Source: Pseudomonadota bacterium
Lineage (GTDB): Bacteria; Pseudomonadota; Alphaproteobacteria; Sphingomonadales; Sphingomonadaceae
Reading direction: 5' to 3'
Length of the DNA: 64,000 nucleotides
Assembly (NCBI GenBank): GCA_021847605.1
Contig: JAJZQN010000013.1
Location: 1-64,000, forward strand
Below the pieces are notes generated by a model. It was given only the letters and a program-made list of their open reading frames with translations, was not told the DNA's origin and made no database searches. The translations under genes were made by a program, and so were the position numbers. Numbering within the stretch: the stretch's first letter is position 1; each line of letters starts with the position of its first letter. Positions 16,172 to 25,078 of this stretch are shown piece by piece.

Positions 16172-17484
16172 GCAGGATCGCGCGGCTGGAAGCGTCCGCC
16201 CGCATCCTGACCCTGGTGAAACTCGCCAATGTCTCTTTGGTGCTGGTGTGGGGCTTTGCCGTCACCTTTGTTTTCGTGCGTGTGTTGCCGATCGCGGAAT
16301 TTCAGGCATTCCTGCTACTGGTCGCGTTCGGTAATTTCACCATCTCCGCTGAATTCGGCCTGACCAGTATCATCTATGCCCGGTTGCGACGGCATTGGCT
16401 GGAACGGCAGGGCGTAAGCGGTCAGGATGACGTCAGCGCAGGCGGGTTTCGTCTGGAAGAAATGGGCATTCTCTTCCTCTTTCTCGCGCTGCTTGTCATT
16501 GGCGGCACGTTCCTTCTGATCATCGCCCTGATGTTCGGCTGGCTTGATACCGCCATGCCCGCGCTGTTCCTGCTCTTCTTCCTGTCCGCTTGCCTCAATC
16601 TTCCGGCTTTGCTGGCCAAGCGGGCGTTGGCGGCGGTGGATGGCAATTTCCTTTGGGAAGCGCTCGACTGCGGACGACGGGTGCTGACGATCGGCCTGTT
16701 GCTGGCCATCCTGAAGGGACTTGATCCACGCCTGTCGGTCGCGCTGCAAATCGGGGTCAGCATATTCGTCATCGGCTGGGCGATTGCCCATGTCCATCGC
16801 AGGCTGGATATGCGGGCGCAGCACTGGCTGGCCTTTCGTACAGGCTGGGGGCATGTGCGTGCCCATTATCTGCGCGACATCGGCGCTTCGGCGGCGTTCA
16901 CCCTGTCGGATATCATCGCATACAACGCGCCCTATTTCACGATCGCTATGGCGACGGCGGAGGCACGGCCGATGCTGCTGTTCGATTTTTTCTTCAAAAT
17001 GTCCCGGGCGCTGTCCATGCTGGTCCGCGCGGCGGTAGAGGCGGCCTTGCCGCGCGTCACCCGCGCCTATCATGCCGGCGATCGGGTGAGGCTGCGCCAG
17101 TTGCTGGTCCGCGCGATGGCGGCGGCCATGGTTTTCGCCCTTGGCCTCAGCGCTGCTTTGCTGTTGGTGGGGGACTGGCTGTTCATCCGTTTGTTCGATG
17201 GGCGTGCTGTCATCGACCGGATCGATCTGTGGCTGATCGTGGCGGCGCTGGTGGCGCTCGCAATCCTGTGCGTGTCCGTCTATGTCCAAAGCGCGCTGGG
17301 GCGTTTCATGCATCTGCTGGCCCGGTCGCTGCCGTTTCTGGCTGGTTCGCTGCTCAGCGTACCCCTCGCCATGGCGCTGTGGCCGCAGCATTTTGACATT
17401 GCTTTTCTTGGCCTCTATGCGCTGATATTGGCTGGAGTAGCCATGCTGCATCTTCTCTCGCTCCATCGACTGGTCCGCGTATGA
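16168..17484 (+). CDS. Polysaccharide flippase-like membrane protein (MOP superfamily)
   Basis: The 438-residue product has about twelve to fourteen hydrophobic helices. A conserved-looking cytosolic motif region contains KMSRALSMLVRAAVEAALPRV, as found in Wzx/RfbX-type lipid-linked oligosaccharide flippases. Such proteins move undecaprenyl-linked glycans across the inner membrane. The start is GTG, overlapping the methyltransferase stop (GTGA). The stop overlaps the next gene by four bases. The family call rests on size, topology and neighbours, since this superfamily has few invariant residues. The substrate cannot be read from the sequence. Confidence 0.7.
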   Translation: MSRIARLEASARILTLVKLANVSLVLVWGFAVTFVFVRVLPIAEFQAFLLLVAFGNFTISAEFGLTSIIYARLRRHWLERQGVSGQDDVSAGGFRLEEMGILFLFLALLVIGGTFLLIIALMFGWLDTAMPALFLLFFLSACLNLPALLAKRALAAVDGNFLWEALDCGRRVLTIGLLLAILKGLDPRLSVALQIGVSIFVIGWAIAHVHRRLDMRAQHWLAFRTGWGHVRAHYLRDIGASAAFTLSDIIAYNAPYFTIAMATAEARPMLLFDFFFKMSRALSMLVRAAVEAALPRVTRAYHAGDRVRLRQLLVRAMAAAMVFALGLSAALLLVGDWLFIRLFDGRAVIDRIDLWLIVAALVALAILCVSVYVQSALGRFMHLLARSLPFLAGSLLSVPLAMALWPQHFDIAFLGLYALILAGVAMLHLLSLHRLVRV

Positions 17485-18626
17485 AGATCGCCATGCTTGA
17501 CCCGTCGCTTTTTACTGGTCGCTATGACGACAGCCTGTGTCGTGCATTGGCGGACGAAGGCGCAGATGTGCGATTGCTGGCCCGTCCGATGCGCGCAACC
17601 GATGCCATAGAACCAGATGGTTATGCATATTCCCCGCGTTATTTTCGGCATAGCGAAGCGCTGCGTGCGCGACATGGGGAGGGGCGCCTGTTTCGCCTGC
17701 TGAAGGCGGCGGAATATGGTCTGACCTGTGCCATGGGTTCGCTGGCTCCGCTGCTCGACGCGGATGTCGTGCATGTGCAATGGTTGCCGCTGGCGCCGGC
17801 GGATGCCCTGATGCTACGCCGGTTGAAGGAGCGCCGGCCGCTGGTCCATACCGTTCATAATGCCGACGCCTATCATGCCGATGCCGCTATTCAGGGGCGC
17901 GGGTACAGGGCGTTGCTTGACCTGTTCGACGCATTGATCGTTCATGGCGACACGACGCGCGCTGCCCTGGAGCGGCAGGGCATAGACCCGGCCCGCATTC
18001 ATCGCACCGCTCATCCGCCGATGCGACTGGCGAATGCCGATACGGCCGACCTTGCCGCCGTCGCCGATCCCGTCGTGCCTCGCTTGCTCTTCTTCGGCAC
18101 CATCCGGCCTTATAAGGGCGTGGATCTCCTGATCGAGGCCTGCCTGTCGTTGTGGTGTGCCGGACATGATTTCGAACTGGTTCTGGCCGGTAAGCCCTTC
18201 ATGGACGTGGCGCCGCTGATCGCTGCGGTCGAAAAGGCCGGCTTTGGCCAACGATTGCTGACTGATCTCGGGTTTCTGACGGAAGGGCGGCTCGACGCGC
18301 ACATGGCCAAGGCTGACGTGATAGTCTTCCCTTATCGCCATATCGATTCCAGCGGCGCTTTCCTGTCGGCTCTGCATCATGGCAAGGCGATGGTGACGTC
18401 GGATGCGGGCATGTTCGGCCAGTTGCCCGATGGCGTGGCGGTACGGGCAGCGGCTGGAAATGCTCCGGCTTTTGCCCAAGCCCTCTTGCCGCTGATCGAA
18501 AGCAGGGCCATCAGGCAGGAATATGGTGCGCGTGCCTGCGCTTATGGGGAAGCAATGGGTAGTTGGAAGGATATGGCCGTGGCCACGATCAATGTGTATC
18601 GCACGCTGCTGGCCGCGCGCGCATGA
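17481..18626 (+). CDS. Glycosyltransferase family 4-like protein
   Basis: This 381-residue GT-B glycosyltransferase has DVVHVQWLPL and LVHTVHNADAYH in the N-terminal half. The C-terminal nucleotide-sugar domain shows RLLFFGTIRPYKGVDLLIEA and ADVIVFPYRHIDSSGAFLSA. The latter contains a variant of the GT4 E-x7-E donor site in which the first acidic position appears displaced. It is predicted to add a sugar from a nucleotide donor to a lipid-linked acceptor at the cytosolic face. It overlaps both neighbours by four bases and so is likely translated with the flippase. Donor and acceptor are unknown. Confidence 0.85.
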   Translation: MKIAMLDPSLFTGRYDDSLCRALADEGADVRLLARPMRATDAIEPDGYAYSPRYFRHSEALRARHGEGRLFRLLKAAEYGLTCAMGSLAPLLDADVVHVQWLPLAPADALMLRRLKERRPLVHTVHNADAYHADAAIQGRGYRALLDLFDALIVHGDTTRAALERQGIDPARIHRTAHPPMRLANADTADLAAVADPVVPRLLFFGTIRPYKGVDLLIEACLSLWCAGHDFELVLAGKPFMDVAPLIAAVEKAGFGQRLLTDLGFLTEGRLDAHMAKADVIVFPYRHIDSSGAFLSALHHGKAMVTSDAGMFGQLPDGVAVRAAAGNAPAFAQALLPLIESRAIRQEYGARACAYGEAMGSWKDMAVATINVYRTLLAARA

Positions 18627-19369
18627 GCCGTCATCTGCGCGAATTGCGGGATCGCTGGCTGGCGACGCGGCTGGCGCTGACCGGGCGAGTGCATCAATAT
18701 CCCGAAGTGCAGGCGCTGCGCCGTTTCCTCTCGACTTTCGCCGTCGATTGCCTGTTCGACGTGGGCGCCAATCGCGGCCAATATGCGACCATGGCGCGCA
18801 AGGATGCGGGTTATCGCGGCCTCATCCTGTCATTCGAACCCAATCCCGAGGTTTTTGCAGAGCTTCAGCGCCATGCTGCCGGTGATCGCAACTGGCATGT
18901 CTTTAACATGGCCCTGTCCGATTTCGACGGTACGGCACAATTCAACATCATGGCGGCCGATCAGTTCAGTTCGCTGAAAACGCCATCGGGCGCGCAGGAT
19001 GAAATCTTCGCACAGCGCAATCTGGTGACGCGCACCGTCGATATGCAGTGCCGTCGCCTTGACAGCCTGTTGCCGGAAATGGTCGCAACCCATGGTTTTT
19101 CCCGACCTTTCCTGAAGATGGATACGCAGGGCCATGACCTGTCCGTCTGCGAGGGAGCGGGGGACGTGTTGGCCCGGATGTTGGGTGTTCAGACCGAACT
19201 TGGCATACGCCCCATCTATGAAGGCGGAACTGGCTATCGTGCGATGATCGACTGGTTGGAGGCGCGCGATTTTCTGCCCTCGGCTTTCTTCGCGAATAAT
19301 AAGGGGCATTTTCCGCTGCTGGTCGAGATGGACGGCATTTTCGTCAACCGGACTCTGGTCGCGGCGTGA
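18623..19369 (+). CDS. FkbM family methyltransferase
   Basis: The 248-residue protein is a SAM-dependent O-methyltransferase of the FkbM type. It has CLFDVGANRGQYATMARKDAG (motif I), LILSFEPNPEVFAEL, VFNMALSDFDGTAQFN, and PFLKMDTQGHDLSVCEGA, the characteristic K-x-D-T-Q-G motif. Such enzymes frequently methylate sugars in surface polysaccharides. ATG 18623 overlaps the stop of the GT4 gene (ATGA); a longer in-frame reading begins at 18563 inside that gene and is not preferred. Together with the first gene of the cluster it supplies a second methyltransferase, hinting at a methylated or methyl-capped glycan. Confidence 0.9.
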   Translation: MSRHLRELRDRWLATRLALTGRVHQYPEVQALRRFLSTFAVDCLFDVGANRGQYATMARKDAGYRGLILSFEPNPEVFAELQRHAAGDRNWHVFNMALSDFDGTAQFNIMAADQFSSLKTPSGAQDEIFAQRNLVTRTVDMQCRRLDSLLPEMVATHGFSRPFLKMDTQGHDLSVCEGAGDVLARMLGVQTELGIRPIYEGGTGYRAMIDWLEARDFLPSAFFANNKGHFPLLVEMDGIFVNRTLVAA

Positions 19370-21114
19370 ACATGGCGGGGGCGGGTGGCTTCGTCAGCGG
19401 ACGCCGGTTGTTTCTGGCTGGCGCGCTGGGGCTAGCGCTCTGGCTGGGCGCGACCTTCCTGTGGCACGTCACCTATCGTCAGGGGATCAGCCTTGCGGTC
19501 ATCCTCTTTCTCGATCAGGATTTTCCTGCCCTGTTCGGTGCGGCCCTGCTGCTGGCATTGGCGGCTCCCTTCGCGGAAGGGCGGGGGATCAGGCTGCCCG
19601 CCCCGACGGCGGGCATTGTCCTTCCCCTGATCCTGCTGCTCGGCATCGCGGCATGGCTGGGCCATTATGCGCTGTTTCAGGATTATGCGATTTCGCGTGA
19701 TGAGGAAGTGGCGCGCTTTGCCGCAGCATATATGCGTGAAGGGTTATTTGCGCGTCCCATCCCGCCGGAATGGGAGGCCTATCGTCGGGCGATCATGCCT
19801 GAATTCTTCTCGCCCTTCGGTGCGGCGGATTACTGGACTGCCGCCTATCTCCCGGTGAACAGCGCTATTCAGGCGCTTTTCTGGCATATGGGCGACCCCA
19901 ATCTGGCTGGGCCGGTGCTGCTCATGCTGGGCCTTTTCGCGCTTTGGCGGGTCGCCATCCATCTGATGCCTGACCGGCCCGATGCCATCTGGGTAACGAT
20001 GCTGCTGGGTTTTTCATCCAGCCAGCTGTGGGTCACGGCGATGACGCCCTATGCCATGACAGGGCATTTCGCGCTCAACATGGTCTGGCTGGCTTTGGTG
20101 TTGCGCGGTGGCGTGATCGGCCATGTCAGCGCCGGCATCGTCGCGCTGGTCGCGGCCGGGCTGCATCAATGGCATTTCCCGCCCATCTTCATCGCGCCGT
20201 TCATCCTGTGGATGCTGTTGGCGCGGCGCTGGACGGTTGCTGCCTTCCATGCCGCGACGCTGGTCGCCATCGTTATCGTATGGGCCAAGCTATGGCCGGG
20301 GTTCCTGCTCCATTCGCTTGGCACGCCGACCGATGTCCGTCCATCGGCTGGCGTCGCGGACAAGGTGGGCAGCCTGTTCCAGCGCCTGGGTGATCGCTGG
20401 CAGCCTTTGGTCAACCTCAGCCGCTACGCCGCCTGGAACAATGTACTGATGGTGCCGCTTGCGGCGTTGGGGGTGGCCGCCATGCATTGGCGCAAGGCGA
20501 TACGGGGGCAGGAAATCGCCCTGCCGCTTGCACTGGGCTGTGTCGCGGGATGTTTGCTCGCACTGGCGCAGGGCTATGGCTGGGGTTTTCGTTATGCCCA
20601 TGGCTTTATTGGTCCCTTCTGCCTGCTGGCGGGCCTCGGCTGGGCGCGTTTTCGTCCGGCTGGCGCTGTTCGCCCGCTCATCATCGGCTTCGCTATAACC
20701 TTCCTGGCCAGCGCGTTTCTGGTCTGGCGCACCCATGAATTTGTCGCGCCCTATGCCGCCAGCCACAAACTGATCGATTCCAGTCAGGCCGACGTGGTGT
20801 TGATCGACCCGCGCGGCGGCCTCTATGTCACCGATCTGGTCCGGGGCCGCGACGGCGTACCCGGTAAGCCGATGGTCATGAACCTTGGCATGCTGACCCT
20901 CGATCAGGTCGATGCCCTGTGTCAGACCTATGTTGTCGAGTTGTTCGATCGCGCGGAGTTCCGGCCATTGGGTGTCCCGCTGGCGCGCTGGAATCTGGGG
21001 CGTATGGACACGCTGCGCGCGCATATGAAGGATGCGGGGTGCGACAAGCCGGTTCAGCCGCCCTTGCCGGAACGTTTTGAGGATGCGCTCAACGCAGCCG
21101 GCGGAGCGCTCTAA
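19366..21114 (+). CDS. Large integral membrane protein, GT-C glycosyltransferase-like
   Basis: The 582-residue product has about ten to twelve transmembrane helices, followed by a soluble C-terminal domain of about 120 residues (from VVLIDPRGGLYVTDLV). The first periplasmic loop contains ISRDEEVARFAAAYM, an acidic pair placed like the catalytic Asp/Glu of GT-C transferases (PMT, ArnT, GtrII types) that use polyprenyl-phosphate sugars. It is the last gene of the overlapping glycan cluster, starting with GTG on the FkbM stop, or ATG at 19372. I infer a periplasmic sugar transferase. A transporter or polymerase-like role cannot be excluded. Confidence 0.6.
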   Translation: MNMAGAGGFVSGRRLFLAGALGLALWLGATFLWHVTYRQGISLAVILFLDQDFPALFGAALLLALAAPFAEGRGIRLPAPTAGIVLPLILLLGIAAWLGHYALFQDYAISRDEEVARFAAAYMREGLFARPIPPEWEAYRRAIMPEFFSPFGAADYWTAAYLPVNSAIQALFWHMGDPNLAGPVLLMLGLFALWRVAIHLMPDRPDAIWVTMLLGFSSSQLWVTAMTPYAMTGHFALNMVWLALVLRGGVIGHVSAGIVALVAAGLHQWHFPPIFIAPFILWMLLARRWTVAAFHAATLVAIVIVWAKLWPGFLLHSLGTPTDVRPSAGVADKVGSLFQRLGDRWQPLVNLSRYAAWNNVLMVPLAALGVAAMHWRKAIRGQEIALPLALGCVAGCLLALAQGYGWGFRYAHGFIGPFCLLAGLGWARFRPAGAVRPLIIGFAITFLASAFLVWRTHEFVAPYAASHKLIDSSQADVVLIDPRGGLYVTDLVRGRDGVPGKPMVMNLGMLTLDQVDALCQTYVVELFDRAEFRPLGVPLARWNLGRMDTLRAHMKDAGCDKPVQPPLPERFEDALNAAGGAL

Positions 21115-21133
21115 CGCTATTCAATTGTCGGGA

Positions 21134-22171
21134 TCAATTGTCGGTGCTGGTCTCGCTGTCGTCACGGTGGAGCAGCATCACCGATCCGTCCTCGCCCGTC
21201 ACGACCCGTATCGGCAGGCTATATTGCAGCGCAGCCAGAAATTCCCGACTGTCGGTGGTGCGAAATCGTCCACCGATACGCAGGGCCGAAACGCGGGTGT
21301 CGCCGATCAATATGGGCGCGGTGCGATAGCGGTTGAATTCATTGGCCGCCTGTTCGATCGTCTCACCATCCAGTTCGACCATCTGTTCGCGCCATGCCGT
21401 CCGCTGATCGATCAGCTTCGGCCCCAGATGCGTCAAGGCAACGGTGCGCGGCTGGATCACCGCGCCGCTGCCTTCGCTGACCTTCTGGGGCACGCGGTCG
21501 CCTGATCGCACGGTCACGGTGCCGTGGGTGACGGTCAATTCGATGACCGAAGGTCGCATGCGAACGTTGAATGCGGTGCCGACTGCACGGATAACTGCGG
21601 AGCGGGCTTCCACGTCGAACGGGCGGCTTGTGTCATGCGCTACGTCGAAAGAGGCTTCGCCCTTCAATATGCGGACGCGCCGGCCATTGTCCGTAAAGCG
21701 GACCTCCGCTTCGCTGCCACTGTTGAGGTGCAGTGTGGACCCGTCGTTCAACGGGATGTCGCGCATCTCGCCGACGGCCGTCTCATATCTGTCGACACCG
21801 TTGAAGGTGCGAACCGTAACGACGGCGGCCACAATGAAGAACAATATGGCAATGCCCGCCGCGACCATGATATTGCGCGACAGGCGTCGTTGTTCTTCTT
21901 CGCTGATAATGGTTTCAAGCGGGGGCAGGCTGATGTCGGCTGCCGCACTTTTCAGCCGTTCTGCGGCCTCCCATGCGGCTTCGGCGCGCGCGAAAGCGAC
22001 CGCATGTTTAGGGTCGGCTTCGACCCATGTACAAAAATCGGCTTCGTCTTTAGGCGATGGGGCGTTGTTAAGCCTGGCCAGCAGGCGCGCGGCTTCCGCT
22101 TCGATCGCGTCCCTGTTCCCGCAATTTGATTCTGGTCCCGACGCCTGCACGTTCGAAATCCGTTTCCTCAC
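21134..22171 (-). CDS. FecR family anti-sigma factor/regulator
   Basis: FecR-type proteins span the inner membrane and control a cognate ECF sigma factor in response to a TonB receptor signal. The 345-residue product has the cytoplasmic DUF4880-like N domain (EAARLLARLNNAPSPKDEADF, FCTWVEADPKHAVAFARAEAAW) and one membrane helix (MVAAGIAILFFIVAAVVTV). The periplasmic FecR domain contains GEMRDIPLNDGSTLHLNSGS and VRILKGEASFDVAHD. A C-terminal STN-like portion follows. Its start overlaps the sigma factor gene by about 104 bases. No TonB receptor gene adjoins this pair. Confidence 0.92.
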   Translation of the reverse strand: MRKRISNVQASGPESNCGNRDAIEAEAARLLARLNNAPSPKDEADFCTWVEADPKHAVAFARAEAAWEAAERLKSAAADISLPPLETIISEEEQRRLSRNIMVAAGIAILFFIVAAVVTVRTFNGVDRYETAVGEMRDIPLNDGSTLHLNSGSEAEVRFTDNGRRVRILKGEASFDVAHDTSRPFDVEARSAVIRAVGTAFNVRMRPSVIELTVTHGTVTVRSGDRVPQKVSEGSGAVIQPRTVALTHLGPKLIDQRTAWREQMVELDGETIEQAANEFNRYRTAPILIGDTRVSALRIGGRFRTTDSREFLAALQYSLPIRVVTGEDGSVMLLHRDDSETSTDN

Positions 22172-22673
22172 GTTCCGCCCAAGCTCGCATAACTATTGCG
22201 ATCGCTTTGGCCAGATGTTTTTCAACAGTAGAAACGGACAGAGACATTTCCTCCGCTATTTCCAGCATCGATTTTTCATGGATGCGGCGAAGAATAAAAA
22301 CACGGCGACATTGGGGAGGCAGCGACTCGACAATAGCTTCGACCTGACGCAGCGCTTCGCGGGCGTTCAACTGTGCCTCGATGCTGTTTTCGCCGCCCAG
22401 CAATTCCAGGTCGGCCATGGTTTCGAAACTGACCACCTTGTTGCGGCGGGCCGTGTCGATCACCAGATTGCGGGCAATCGTGAAAAGATAGGCGCGACCC
22501 GTGGTCACATTTTCCCAGCTTTCCGTTGCATAGGCGCGGGCAAGAACCTCGGCCACCATGTCGTCCAGTTCATGCGTGGTAGGCAGGATGCGGCGCAGAC
22601 GACCGCGAAGAGCGGCCTCCTGAGGCAATATCACTGTCTTGAACCATTCCAGCTTAGCGCGAACCCGATGCAC
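22068..22673 (-). CDS. ECF RNA polymerase sigma factor, FecI-like
   Basis: The 201-residue product contains region 2 (ELDDMVAEVLARAYATESWENV, AYLFTIARNLVIDTARRNKVV) and region 4 (VESLPPQCRRVFILRRIHEKS with a helix-turn-helix EIAEEMSLSVSTVEKHLAKAI). This is the FecI group of extracytoplasmic-function sigma factors. It probably acts with the overlapping downstream FecR. A longish basic tail after region 4 (FERAGVGTRIKLREQGRDRS) exceeds the usual length by about 25 residues, because the frame runs on into the fecR start. The target promoter is unknown. Confidence 0.92.
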   Translation of the reverse strand: MHRVRAKLEWFKTVILPQEAALRGRLRRILPTTHELDDMVAEVLARAYATESWENVTTGRAYLFTIARNLVIDTARRNKVVSFETMADLELLGGENSIEAQLNAREALRQVEAIVESLPPQCRRVFILRRIHEKSMLEIAEEMSLSVSTVEKHLAKAIAIVMRAWAEREETDFERAGVGTRIKLREQGRDRSGSRAPAGQA

Positions 22674-22863
22674 GTTGACCCCCTTATTTTGTCAGCCGCG
22701 CCTCTCCCGTCTTCGTCTATATTTCTTATTGATGACGCGATCCAATCATGGATTGCGCCTCCTGTCCAGCATCGGTTCGGACGAATCTTGGCGATCGACC
22801 AGAAAGTTCCTGACTGTCGCAAATTTATTGTGTTTATCTGACAAGCGCGAGCAACATCGTTGC

Positions 22864-23055
22864 TCAGTCGGGTGGAATCTCGCTTGGTGATCGGTTCGGG
22901 CGGTCCACGTCAGGTCCAACAGGCGTGATTTCGGGCGGTTCGTTTACTGGTAATTCGGTGGGAATCGCCGGCGGCGGCATTTCATCGGGCGATTGGGGTT
23001 GGATGATGTCGGGCGGCGGGACGCCATCTGGGGCAGGGTCTGGGCGGGTGGCCAT
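22864..23055 (-). CDS. Short proline-rich protein, function unknown
   Basis: This 63-residue protein is made almost entirely of Pro, Asp, Glu, Ile and Val (PDPAPDGVPPPDIIQPQSPDE, PPAIPTELPVNEPPEI) and is likely disordered. ATG 23055 is preceded by a strong ribosome-binding site (CAGGAGAGTGAC), which supports translation. The reading frame extends upstream without one. I associate short proline-rich ORFs of this composition with sphingomonads. No function is known to me. It lies between the FecI gene and tRNA-Leu. Confidence 0.65.
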   Translation of the reverse strand: MATRPDPAPDGVPPPDIIQPQSPDEMPPPAIPTELPVNEPPEITPVGPDVDRPNRSPSEIPPD

Positions 23056-23176
23056 GTCACTCTCCTGTGGTTTATATGGCTTACGCGCGGGACGAAGTCC
23101 GGTTCCGTGCATCCGATTCGACTATCCCTTGCCCTATGCGATGCTTTTCTCTATGCCGCGCCGACCGGCGACCGAT

Positions 23177-23261
23177 GCGGGCGTGGCGAAATTGGTAGAC
23201 GCGCCAGATTTAGGTTCTGGTATCGCAAGATGTGGGGGTTCGAGTCCCTTCGCCCGCACCA
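23177..23261 (+). tRNA. tRNA-Leu (anticodon UAG)
   Basis: The 85-base sequence folds as a class II tRNA. The acceptor pairs GCGGGCG with CGCCCGC. The anticodon stem CCAGA/TCTGG encloses loop TTTAGGT with anticodon TAG. There is a long variable arm, the T arm contains GGTTCGAGTCC, and CCA is encoded at the 3' end (23259-23261). The long variable arm and the anticodon identify leucine. It is immediately upstream of the trigger factor gene, with 69 bases between. Confidence 0.97.
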
Positions 23262-23330
23262 GTGCGCCAGGCTCTTGAGTCATTACAGGCGCCAACGGGA
23301 TTCAGCTGAAGAAAGCGTTTGAGAGAAGAG

Positions 23331-24935
23331 ATGCAGACTGTCGAGACGTTGAACGAGGGGCTTAAGCGCGCCTACACCGTGACCATCGCGTCGAAGGATA
23401 TCGACGCGCGTGTTGAAAAGGAAGTTGCGGCCATCGCTCCTCAGGTGCGTATGCCCGGCTTCCGTCCCGGCAAGGTGCCTGCCAACCTCGTCAAGAAAAT
23501 GCATGGTGAATCGCTTCAGCGTGATGCGCTGAACAACAGCATTCAGGAAAGCATCCAGAAGCTGATCGCCGATGAAAAGCTGCGTCCCGCGATGCAGCCG
23601 TCGGTTGAACTGGACGAAGGTTTCGAATTCGGCAAGGATGCCGAAGTCAAGATCGCTCTGGAAGTGCTGCCCGAAATCGCCGCTCCCAGCGTCGATGGGC
23701 TGAAGCTGGAACGCCTGACCGTCGAAATCGGCGATGCGCAGGTTGCCGAAGCCGCTGGCCGTATCGCCACGCAGCAGGGCGCTCTGGAAGAGCAGGCTGA
23801 TGACCATGTCGCCGCTGACGGCGATACGCTGGTCATCGACTTCGTGGGCAAGGTCGACGGCGAAGCCTTTGAAGGCGGTTCGGCTCAGGACATCCGCCTG
23901 AAGCTGGGTTCGGGCCAGTTCATCCCCGGTTTCGAAGAACAGCTGACTGGCGTGAAGAAGGGCGAAGAAAAGACGATCGACGTCACCTTCCCCGAAGATT
24001 ATGGCGCCGCCCATCTGGCTGGCAAGGCCGCGACCTTCGATGTCACCGTCAAGTCGGTGCTGGACGCCGACAAGCCCAAGCTGGACGACGAATTCGCGAA
24101 GTCGCTGGGTCTGGAAAGCCTCGAAAAGCTGAACGAACTGCTCAAGGGGCAGATCGAACAGGAACATAATGGCCTGACCCGCACCCACATGAAGCGCAAG
24201 CTGCTCGATCAGCTCGCCGCGTCGCATGATTTCGACGTTCCGCCGAGCATGGTGGAAGCCGAATTTGCCCAGATCTGGGCACAGCTTGAGCATGAAGCTG
24301 GTCATGAAGAAGATCCCGCTGCCGCTCTTGCCGAGATGGAAGCCGAGAAGGAAGATTATCGCGGCATCGCCGTGCGTCGCGTCCGCCTTGGCCTGCTTCT
24401 CTCGGAAATCGGTCAGGCCAACGGCGTCGTCGTTTCCGATCAGGAAATGAACCGTCTGATCATGCAGGCTGCACAGCAGTACGGCCCGCAGGATCGCGAA
24501 CGCTTCGTGCAATATGTCCGTCAGGATCCGATGGCCGCCGCTCAGCTGCGCGCACCGCTCTATGAGGACAAGGTCGTCGACTTCCTGTTCGACAAGGCCG
24601 AAATCACCGACCGCGCCGTGACCCGCGAAGAGCTGGAAGCCGCGATCGAAGCCGAAGATGGCGACCTGAAGCCGCACGTCCATGGTCCGGGCTGTGGTCA
24701 TGACCATGATCATGACGAAAAGCCCAAGGCCAAGAAGGCTGCGCCCAAGAAGAAGGCGGAGGCTGCCGAAGCCGAGGCGGAAGCTGCTCCGGCTGCTGAA
24801 GAATCCGCCCCGGCGAAGAAGCCGGCCAAGAAGGCTGCTGCCAAGAAGGACGAGGCTGTAGCTGAAGAAGCGACCGCCGAGGAAAAGCCGAAGAAGAAGG
24901 CTGCGCCGAAAAAGGCTGCCGCCAAGGCTGAATAA
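23331..24935 (+). CDS. tig: Trigger factor with extended C-terminal tail
   Basis: Trigger factor is the ribosome-bound chaperone and peptidyl-prolyl isomerase. The N-terminal ribosome-binding motif appears as MPGFRPGKVP. The FKBP-type PPIase domain follows (DTLVIDFVGKVDGEAFEGG, FIPGFEEQLTGVKKGEEKT), then the helical chaperone domain. The 534-residue length exceeds the usual 430-450. The extra C-terminal ~90 residues start with HVHGPGCGHDHDHD, a potential metal-binding cluster. They continue as a low-complexity Lys/Ala/Glu/Pro tail (KKAAPKKKAEAAEAEAEAAP and similar). ATG 23331 gives the family N terminus. A terminator follows at 24959. Confidence 0.96.
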   Translation: MQTVETLNEGLKRAYTVTIASKDIDARVEKEVAAIAPQVRMPGFRPGKVPANLVKKMHGESLQRDALNNSIQESIQKLIADEKLRPAMQPSVELDEGFEFGKDAEVKIALEVLPEIAAPSVDGLKLERLTVEIGDAQVAEAAGRIATQQGALEEQADDHVAADGDTLVIDFVGKVDGEAFEGGSAQDIRLKLGSGQFIPGFEEQLTGVKKGEEKTIDVTFPEDYGAAHLAGKAATFDVTVKSVLDADKPKLDDEFAKSLGLESLEKLNELLKGQIEQEHNGLTRTHMKRKLLDQLAASHDFDVPPSMVEAEFAQIWAQLEHEAGHEEDPAAALAEMEAEKEDYRGIAVRRVRLGLLLSEIGQANGVVVSDQEMNRLIMQAAQQYGPQDRERFVQYVRQDPMAAAQLRAPLYEDKVVDFLFDKAEITDRAVTREELEAAIEAEDGDLKPHVHGPGCGHDHDHDEKPKAKKAAPKKKAEAAEAEAEAAPAAEESAPAKKPAKKAAAKKDEAVAEEATAEEKPKKKAAPKKAAAKAE

Positions 24936-24958
24936 GCTCCGGTCATCCGACCAGACAG

Positions 24959-24992
24959 GCGCCCGGCTTCCATTGGAAGGCCGGGCGCTTTT
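24959..24992 (+). terminator. Intrinsic terminator after tig
   Basis: GCGCCCGGCTTCC pairs with GGAAGGCCGGGCGC around a three-base loop, with one bulged G, and is followed by TTTT. It lies 23 bases after the trigger factor stop, as expected for a rho-independent terminator. Confidence 0.85.
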
Positions 24993-25078
24993 CATTTCAT
25001 TGGCGCCGTGGCAGATGAAATCTTAATCATGATGGTTCATGCCGACGGTCGAGACATGGCTCAGGGATCGTGCGGCAG

